Assembly: GCA_037176845.1 (NCBI GenBank)
Contig: JAYKXP010000009.1
Span: forward strand, 1-64,000
Source: Paramarasmius palmivorus
Lineage: Eukaryota; Basidiomycota; Agaricomycetes; Agaricales; Marasmiaceae
Direction of reading: 5' to 3'
Length of the DNA stretch: 64,000 bases
Below the pieces are notes generated by a model. The model was not told where the DNA came from, did no database searches, and worked only from the letters and a program-made list of their open reading frames with translations. This document shows, piece after piece, positions 57,008-64,000 of this stretch. The position numbers and the translations under genes are program-made. Each line of letters begins with the position of its first letter. Position 1 is the first letter of the stretch.

Positions 57008-58952
57008 TTAGGGTACAACGTCCGCTGTATGGGGGTTACGCAAGTCATCTACTGTCGAAAACAATGCCAATCCTGACGTCCATCGTTCTTTCCCTTCTAC
57101 CACGGCCTGGGCACGTGTACGAGTCTTCTGATAGATGGACTCCGGAAGGAAACCGTGCTCGACCCAACGAAACAGCCCCCCAGCAGTGTACATGGTGAAG
57201 GAGTATCGCTTCTCATCAGGAAGGATCGCAGTGTTAGAGTGGCACAACATGGCAGAAGGAATTAGGATGGTGGAGCCTGGGGGAAATTCGACGACCAGTT
57301 TGAGATCCCACAGCACGAAATGACCGCCGACTTTCCAATCGTACTCCCCCAAAGCCGTAATCGCACACCAGCCAAAAGCGAGATTTTTGACATCTCGATG
57401 GGGATAGCAAACCGTACGTGGGCCAAAGTTGACGGTAAATGCAGAAAATATGCATTTCTCGAATGGGAAGTGAAGTTCGGGGTACTTTTGCAGCAGAGGA
57501 ACGATGGTGCGAGCGTAGTACATGAACAGATTGGGTGCCCAGCCAAGAAAGCAACCTGTATTGGCAACAGTAAGCACGGGTATCTGGGGAGCTGTAGAGG
57601 TGGACGCACAAGACATAAACCGAGCGAAGCGCTGAAAAATATGACTCGAACGGATCTGTTGGAGAACGCGGACGTTTGCCGCCGACTGTTGTCGCATCAT
57701 GGATGGTACCTGAAATCAGGCGTAGTAAGTTTCATGGAATCACTGATGGGCATGCAAGTCTTGCCTTCTGCCCATTTCCAAGTGATGCACCATACGCCAG
57801 TGAGTTGTGATCACCTCGACGTCCATGGGCGACGGTCGGACCGCCAAGCCCTTGAGCCAAGAGTGATTTTTGGCTCTGGGTGAGGCGGGGGGCCGAGAAC
57901 CTGGCGACTAGTGACAGACGATGTATCATAGCATTGGCGGACTTGACGTTGGCCGCCCAGGTCAGGTCGTTCTGTGGACCGGGTATAGCGACACCCATGA
58001 CGGCTCCAGAGGTGGAGGTGAGGGGTTGCGGTCGGCTAAAATGGGGTGTAAGGCTCCTCAATGGCAAAGAAATCAAAACACGCACTTGGGATCATGTGGT
58101 AGTGTGGAAAATCGAAATTCTCCGCTCGGATCGGTCAACTCTGCGTAGGTATAGTCCCGTTTGTCCGGAAGTCCCTTTTCCAGCCCAAGATAGCCCGATT
58201 GAGCCGGGTGAAAAGCAGCCTCTGTACACAAGGTCTGCGGAATGAGACGAGCAACGTTCAGTATTGTGGAGCGGAGACTGTGTCGAACCAAGGTCTGAGG
58301 ATCTCGTGAATACACGATCGAGGGGAGATCTCGGCGTGTCTTCCGGCGATGTCGTTTGCTTTTGGCCTTTTCTCGATTGATGTCGGCTTGAGATTTGGTC
58401 CGACGTTTGCGAGACCGTGGTCGCCCTGAAGGCGAGGCGTTGTTGGGAGACGTCGAGGTGGTGGTCGGAGGTGGTATGGAAGGGGGCGTGCTGAAAATGA
58501 CAGAAGCGGGTGCGGAGGTTGTAGGATTGGGGGAAGATAGAACGGCGGCTGCGCTGGAATGTTGGTCGGTTGATGGTTCTTCTTCTGTTTCGAGCTCTTG
58601 CAGGGATTGCGCAGGAGAAGATGGCGGCGTAGAAGGTGGAGTGGTTAAGGGAGACTCATTTTCGGGATGCTCCGTTATCAGAAAGGCTCGGGCAAGAAGT
58701 GCCTCCAGCTCCTGATCTGCACCAGCGACGTAGGGGGAGTACGAGCAGCCGCTGCGGGTCTGCGAGCAAGTTAGGGACCAGTTTTCTTGGTGGAAAGCGG
58801 TTGAAATTGAGACCCACCTCTCGACTATGGAACAACCTTTTCACTGCATCTGAGTGAACAGGGTGAACATTAGCGTTGTTGAAAGTTGCCAGGGTGGTGA
58901 TGAGAAGGTGGGTAAGATGTCGCCGGATTCCCTTGCGAGGGTATCCGAGCAA
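57008..58952 (-). CDS. TET/JBP-family 2-oxoglutarate/Fe(II) dioxygenase
   Basis: Four exons (high to low): 58818-58952, 58086-58759, 57765-58035, 57008-57709, totalling 1,782 nt and 593 aa. The last intron uses a GC donor (AAG/GCAAGA). The N-terminal third is helical then Pro/Ser/Thr-rich. An AT-hook-like basic stretch (GRPRSRKRRTKSQADINRE) is near residue 155. The catalytic domain has HRD at about 461-463, GGHFVLWDL, EFPPGSTILIPSA, the distal His in LCHSN (about 515), Arg in KRYSF and GGLFRWVEHGF, the signature of fungal TET/JBP proteins. The family oxidises 5-methylcytosine or thymine in DNA. Its ATG is 293 bp from that of the transposase, divergently oriented, matching the reported association of such genes with KDZ elements. 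All metal ligands appear intact. Confidence 0.9.
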
Positions 58953-59245
58953 CGGAGAAGATGGTCTAAGAAGCGAGTCACTGGATTCCCGTGCACGAGT
59001 ATCCTTGACACTAGTACTTCATAACCAGAGGAAGAACGGAGGAATCATGAATTCGAAGAGTATGAGAAGTCTTGTGGTCAAGAACTAACCGGCGTTGTTG
59101 AGGTCCATGGTGGTTGACAGAAAAAAATGGTGTCACGCTTGGTAACTGTTGACTCAGACGCGTGAGATTTGCTATTGTTTGTATATCACGTGGGTCGTGC
59201 ACCCGCGAGAAAGGAATTGGACTACTTCTGACCTGTCCTCGCCAG
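58953..59245. promoter_or_regulatory. Bidirectional promoter region of TET/JBP and KDZ transposase
   Basis: These 293 bp separate the two divergent start codons, so both genes must be driven from here or from overlapping 5' regions. No canonical TATA box was identified with confidence. Confidence 0.55.
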
Positions 59246-62200
59246 ATGGGATCTTCTAAACCGTCCAAAACCAAACCCAAAGCACCTCAAGTTCAACGCG
59301 TTCGCGTTCAAAATGTTCATCGTACGCCTGCTCTCCTTCGTGTCGAGGCGTTTTCTGCAAATGGACGTCGCGCATATCAACGAGTCGTTAAAGTTTCGGG
59401 GCTTTCGCCAGCAAAGAAACGCGTTGACTCGTCCTCTTCCAGTCAAATCGATAGCATGAGCGTGGATAATGACTGGCATGGGTTGGGGGTGGGTGGATCG
59501 GTGCAGTTTGCGCACTCAGGGATGGAAGAGTTGGATGTAGTGGGAGAAGATGGAGGTTGTGAAACGGAGCAAGGTAGTAAAGACAAGGAAGAGGCAGCGC
59601 TGGTACGTGGTCTCATCTATATAGGGGTCTCATAGCTGAACGTAAGTTGTAGGCCCAAACTATGGCCGACTGGCGCGTCAAAGCAAAAGATTTCCTTCAT
59701 GAGTTGATGGTTTGGGAAGGACGAAATCCAAGTGACAAGGGTGTGTGCGTTGCTTGCACCACGAGTGATGCCTCAGTGTATCGCTGTCGAGATTGTATTG
59801 GAGGTCGCCTTTATTGCAAAAGTTGCATCGTGGGCATGCATAAGGACCATCCGTATGATAGAGTCGAGGTGAGTAATGTTTTATATGAGTGAAAACAGAT
59901 TTACCGACGTGTGGGATGGAATAGAAATGGAACGGCAGGTTCTTTGAACGTACCACACTAAAGGATCTCGGACTTGTCATTCAACTTGGTCACGACGACG
60001 GTACCTCTTGTGGATTACGCGATATGGCCAGGACGGGCTTTGTGGTCGTTGACCTGGACTATATTCAAGAAGTTAGTGTGGCATATTGCAATTGTCGCCT
60101 GGAGAGTGTTGCAGGACAGAAGTGGCAGCAGCTCATGAGACGCGAGCTATATCCTGGCAGCATTGAGGATCCCTATACGGCGTTCACCTTCAGGGTGCTC
60201 AATCTCTTTCATTCCCTTACACTGAAGGGAAAGATCACTCTATACGACTTCTATTACAGTATAGAGCTCCGTAGTAATGTTGGTGGAACGCTGGACGTCA
60301 AGGTGAGGTTGTTATGTTTGAATGTTTGGCTCTGGTTTGACCTTCTTCATAGGATAGGTATGAATCGTTCAGACGAGTCAGCCGACAGTGGAGATTCCTA
60401 AAGATGCTCAAGAGGAGCGGATTCGGGAACGAACTCGATAGACGCGTCGAGGATATTAAGCCTGGAGAGCTGGCGGTCCAATGTATTGCCTGCCCGCGTC
60501 CTGGAGTGAACCTTCCTCAAAATTGGCAGCTGACACCGGACTCACAAAAGTACGTCGACAACGTTAACCTCGGGGAATATCCCGCATTGAGCCGTTCAAC
60601 AGATTCCTGTACAATAAGTTCATTTCACTGGATGCGTGCTTCCGGTTGAAACGCCGTGCAGTTTCCAGTGAAGCTGTGGATCCTGGGCTGTTCACAGGCC
60701 TGGCGTACTACGTATCACAGCAACCATACAAGGAATGGGTGAAAGGTGCACCAATTCAGAAAGAGGTACGAGATCTTGCGATTGTAAAGCACCGATTTAC
60801 TGAGAGATAGGCTTAGACTAGTACATGCACCAGCCTCGCAGCTGTCAAGCAGGCCAATTCAAGGTTCAACAAAGGTTATGCAACGACAGGTGCCCTAGCT
60901 TGTATATGCTCGCGTCACGAAATCTGCGAGCCAAATGGTCTGGTGGATCTGTCAAAAGGAGAGAAGTAAGTGGGTCTGTGATTGCTGTAATCGTCGGTTG
61001 TTAATCTCACTTCAAATAGATTCTTGCTTGGGGATTATGCTGTGGGAGCGTCGCAACGACTGTCGTCGCCGAGTCTCAATCGAGTCTTGAGCTATGATAT
61101 AGTATGTCAATACTGTGTCAAGTTTTTTGACCGCCTGCGTTCGCTGCCTCCGGAGGCAAGCGTGGTGGTTGATGAGAGCCGGTGGTGCTTTGTCGTTCCC
61201 AAACTCCATATCCGAGGCCATGAGAGAAGGTGTCAGGAGAACTACGCGCTACACCTCCTTCCGGGTGCGGGTCAAACGGATGGAGAAGGTATTGAAAGAC
61301 AGTGGGCGGAGGTGGGACCAATTGGTGTGAGCACCCGGGAGATGGGCCCAGGGCACCGGCGCGACACCATTGATGACCATCAGGGCGCTCGAAACTGGAG
61401 GAAGATTTGTGGTTTGGGTGAGTAGTAACTGTATCATGTGCCAGTTGATGTGGTCTAATGTCGGATTGACAGGCTATTTACTGAGAAAGCGGGAGGCAGA
61501 GGCGCGGCGGCAGATTGAGATGCACACCCTGGAATACGATCAATTTTGTCGTAGCCAGCCTTCTGAAGTTATCGAGGCTTGGAGGAATAGGGTTCTTGAT
61601 TGGGAAGGGGGCCTGACGAGAGATAACCCGTACAGCCTGAAAGAAATAGGTAGGTTTGATTGCTTACAGAGTAAGAGCAGGTACTGACATCTCTACCTAT
61701 AGGCGACACCGAGGAGGATATTCGCTTAAAAATGGCCACAAAGGAGGCGGAAGACATTCTGCACGGTGCCACAGTAGTGCATGAGATGTCTCCCAGTGCA
61801 TTCATTAGCATGGGTCTGGATATCGAGCACCAGCAGCGACGACTGGCTATCGAACTCGAGGGCTGGGAAAGAAATACGACACGCCAGCAGACGAGCGTGG
61901 TGGACAGGCGGGCTAGAGTGGCGAGATTGATTGCTCGATTCAGAACGATACAGCAGTTGTATACGCCGACAGTTCTGGGACACCTGTCGACCCTGCCCAA
62001 TGCGTCATCTGTCGATAACGTGGAGAAAATCCCACTGTTGCTGCCGTCAGAGCTCCCAGATGCAATCCGTTTACATCCAGCGCTGGAGAAGTGGGTGGAG
62101 ATGGAGTCACAGTTTCGAAAGGCTCAACTTAGAACGTCCATGCGAGCAATACAAACGCATCTCTTCGTGAGGTCCGGTTTGAATATCGAACGGAGAACCC

Positions 62201-62922
62201 AGTCTCGAGGGCAGAAGGATTCCACCAGGTCCAGGGATGGCATGGCGAGAAATGAGCTAGAGATCCAGGTTTTCCGAGCGAAATACCAAAGAGCCTGGGA
62301 CGCTCTGCTTGCGATGATTGGAGAGGACAGTCTTCAGAAGGAAATGCCAGGGTACTTAGTCCTCCGCGAGCAGGACATACGCACACACGATGACATCGAC
62401 AACCTCACTTACGTCTCGAACCGAGCCAGGAAAAACGCGGTGGAATCCCCACCGCTTTTAATACCGGGTGAATCTCGAAGGGTTATGTCATGGATTTGGA
62501 CCGGTATCGATATTGAGGGTGATTCTGGAGCGATGAAGGAGGCTCTCCGGATCGAATGGAGTAAGGTTTGGGCCAGAAAACGGTGGTGGGACGAGGAGCT
62601 AGCACTGGTGCTGGAGGAACAACGCAGATCCCTGGAATCCCTGGGATACGAGGCAGAGAGGTGGCAGAGGAGAGCAGATATACACGATGGTCCTGAGGGC
62701 TACAGAGCCTATGTTGTGCGGCAGGCCTGTTTGAGGACGTCACTGGCGTCTCGATTCAAGACGATTTGGAGCACCCCAATCCGGAAGCGTTCTGCAAATC
62801 ATAGACCGTATACCGGTGATACGGCTTTGGGGCAAGAGCAGGACCAGGATAATGAGGATAGCGAGGAGGAGCAGCAGCATGGAGATAATTGGGACGAGGA
62901 AGCTGAGGAGGAGGAGATGTAG
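59246..62922 (+). CDS. KDZ transposase with CxC2 cysteine cluster, intact
   Basis: Nine exons: 59246-59602, 59653-59868, 59925-60302, 60353-60549, 60603-60765, 60817-60965, 61020-61417, 61473-61649, 61703-62922, totalling 3,255 nt and 1,084 aa, all GT-AG. In order: a disordered basic start (MGSSKPSKTKPKAP); a B-box-like cluster at about 145-185 (CVACTTSDASVYRCRDC, YCKSC); the CxC2 region (AYCNC, near 246, then DPYTAFTFRVL and LYDFY); and the RNase-H-fold core with SLDACFRLKRR (about 395), SYDIVCQYC (about 512), KLHIRGH and QTDGEGIERQW (about 573), giving the acidic triad. STREMGPGH and NWRKICG follow, then a long helical C-terminus and acidic tail. It cuts and joins element ends in the nucleus. 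The frame is free of breaks, so it may be active. Confidence 0.93.
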
Positions 62923-62937
62923 GTGAAACTTTGCAAA

Positions 62938-62949
62938 GTTCCAAGCGGA
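62938..62949. repeat. Subterminal palindrome ACTTTGCAAAGT
   Basis: A perfect copy of the terminal motif, directly downstream of the transposase stop and 213 bp from the right edge. A related copy lies at the same distance from the left edge (48,693). It is a probable transposase-binding site. Confidence 0.7.
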
Positions 62950-63114
62950 GACAAGAACGGAGGTTATCTTTCATATTTGGGATTTTTATTGATTTATTAT
63001 TGATTTATTTTTGCTATGTTATCTGTCCTTTACCTCTGGATAGGGTTATTCCTTATTTGGGTTAACAGATTTAAATTTATTTGATATTCTTTTGTAGCCA
63101 TGGGTAGACACGAC

Positions 63115-63162
63115 TAACTTTGCAATGTATTGCTGAGACATCTCCGTTCAACTTTGCAAAGT
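63115..63162. repeat. Right terminal inverted repeat of KDZ-1
   Basis: Inverted partner of 48,480-48,527, containing TAACTTTGCAATG and the terminal ACTTTGCAAAGT (63,151-63,162). Copia gag sequence starts directly outside. Confidence 0.75.
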
Positions 63163-64000
63163 ACCAACAAGGTCGCCTGCGTTGATGATTTCAACTTCTT
63201 CAAACCAGCCGTCGTCGTTGATGGTGTAAGGGCCGATTCGAGCAGGAGTGGAAGAAGTAGGCAAGGCATTAGTGGTAGCAAGTGTCGCAACTTCAACCTG
63301 AGTTTCGTTGGACTTCTCGCCTTTGCCTTTCTTGCCGCGCTTGCGCTTTTTCTTCTTTTCCGAATCCCCCCCTTCAGCCGAGCCGCCGGCGGTAGGCTGA
63401 TCATCCTTCTTCTGGTTAGAATCAGGTGATTTACCCTTGCCATTGTCGTCGTTTTTCGGCTTCTTTTGGTTTGACCAATTGGGGTTCTGCGGTTTACGCT
63501 TAACTCCGCTGATACGACTAGCTAAACCCGATGCATTACCATGACGTCGTTGATATTCTTCTCTAATGATCCCGACGATGGCATCCAATTTAATGGTATC
63601 CAAGGTCTTGTTAGCAAGGATCGAAGCTGAAAGATTTTCCCAGGATTTTGGCAAAGCGGCAAGCAAAATCATGCATTTAACCGACTCTGACAACTTCAAA
63701 CCGAGATTATCTAGCTTATTAAAAAGAGATTGAAGAGACGTCATAGCAGGCGTGGGATCAACGTTATCAGACAACTGAAAATGAATAGCATCTTTAAAAT
63801 CGGTAAAGATGCCGGCAGGACCTGGTGTACTGAAATGCTCCTTTAGGATGTCATATGCTTCCGAAGCTTTCTTGCATTTAGAGACCAAGTAATGCATTGA
63901 AGTCGGGATGCGAAGAATAATGAGGCCGAGAGCCTGCATATTCATGTCGTCCCAATCATCAAGTTTATCTTGGTTTATGATAGCACCGTCTTTATCAGTG
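63163..64000 (-). pseudogene. gag: Copia gag, cut by KDZ-1 and continuing beyond the window
   Basis: The minus-strand frame is open to the window end (in frame upstream of 63,945: DGAIINQDKLDDWDDM). It shows the UBN2-type gag pattern: AYDILKEHF, LQSLFNKLDNLGLKL, ILLAALPKSWENL and IIREEYQRR, followed by a basic Lys-rich tail. Gag forms the virus-like particle core of the retrotransposon. The coding sequence ends at DLVG where it runs into the right inverted repeat of KDZ-1. The rest of the polyprotein continues at 48,479 on the other side of the insertion. No CCHC zinc knuckle is visible in this part. Confidence 0.88.

Larger units (their letters stand above)
48480..63162. mobile_element. KDZ-1: 14.7-kb KDZ transposon with TET/JBP and cargo genes
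   Basis: Both ends carry ACTTTGCAAAGTTG followed by CGxAGA and, 35 bp in, CATTGCAAAGTTA in inverted orientation (left 48,480-48,527; right 63,115-63,162). Further copies sit about 213 bp from each edge (48,693 and 62,938-62,949). The interior has eight genes with good splice structures, including an intact KDZ transposase and a TET/JBP dioxygenase. The flanks are gag on one side and protease on the other side of one copia element, which proves insertion. No target duplication was found at these edges, so the exact ends may be a few bases off, or a small rearrangement occurred. Confidence 0.85.
44202..64000 (-). mobile_element. Ty1/copia LTR retrotransposon, split by KDZ-1 and cut by the window end
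   Basis: In minus-strand order: gag (from beyond 64,000 to 63,163), an inserted KDZ element (63,162-48,480), protease (48,479-47,908), integrase-RT-RNase H (47,892-44,647), polypurine tract and 3' LTR (44,618-44,202). The order integrase before reverse transcriptase identifies the copia (Pseudoviridae-like) group. The 5' LTR and start of gag lie outside the window, so LTR identity and age cannot be read. The copy is inactive: it is interrupted and has an in-frame TGA between protease and integrase. Confidence 0.9.

Noticed and set aside
62923..63114. Possible extra small gene after the KDZ-1 transposase
   Set aside because: Only A/T-rich sequence and the subterminal motif; no open frame of note.
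1..64000. CRISPR arrays, bacterial operons, riboswitches or phage genes
   Set aside because: No regularly spaced short repeats, no Shine-Dalgarno-led gene strings, and abundant spliceosomal introns; the DNA is eukaryotic.

Overview
The window is nuclear DNA of a filamentous basidiomycete, most likely an agaricomycete. The evidence is dense 48-60 nt GT-AG introns, two KDZ-superfamily DNA transposons with their cysteine clusters, a TET/JBP dioxygenase, and families of lineage-specific hypothetical proteins. No rRNA, tRNA, CRISPR or bacterial-type features were seen.

Region 1 (about 1-31.3 kb) is an expanded tandem array. Five paralogous genes for a seven-transmembrane protein (7TM-A to E) lie at 1.1-2.6, 5.6-7.2, 14.5-16.1, 21.7-23.2 (all minus) and 29.7-31.3 kb (plus). 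I could reconstruct all five as the same ten-exon gene with a 19-nt microexon. Between them are diverged repeats of other, mostly dead, gene-like sequences, one plausible membrane-anchored gene (10.05-11.6 kb), a broken minus-strand gene (17.5-19.3 kb) and a 3.1-kb inverted-repeat element (24,122-27,231) with a 7-bp target duplication.

Region 2 (31.5-37.8 kb) is a complete 6.2-kb KDZ element, called KDZ-2 here. It has about 235-bp terminal inverted repeats, a perfect 9-bp target duplication and two convergent genes: a cysteine-cluster transposase disrupted in the middle, and an intact 354-aa accessory gene.

Region 3 (37.8-44.2 kb) holds degenerate repeats, many related to sequences at 19-20 and 27-28.8 kb.

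Region 4 (44.2-64 kb) is a Ty1/copia retrotransposon (3' LTR, pol and protease at 44.2-48.5 kb; gag at 63.16-64 kb) split by a 14.7-kb KDZ element, KDZ-1 (48,480-63,162). KDZ-1 looks recent and complete: an intact 1,084-aa KDZ transposase, a divergently transcribed intact 593-aa TET/JBP dioxygenase, and six further genes with good splice structures. It is bounded by inverted repeats carrying symmetrically spaced copies of the palindrome ACTTTGCAAAGT. It is the most interesting system here: a mobile element that carries its own candidate DNA-modifying (5-methylcytosine-oxidising) enzyme and a cargo of uncharacterised proteins.

All exon coordinates were read by eye from splice consensus and frame; single-base errors are possible.
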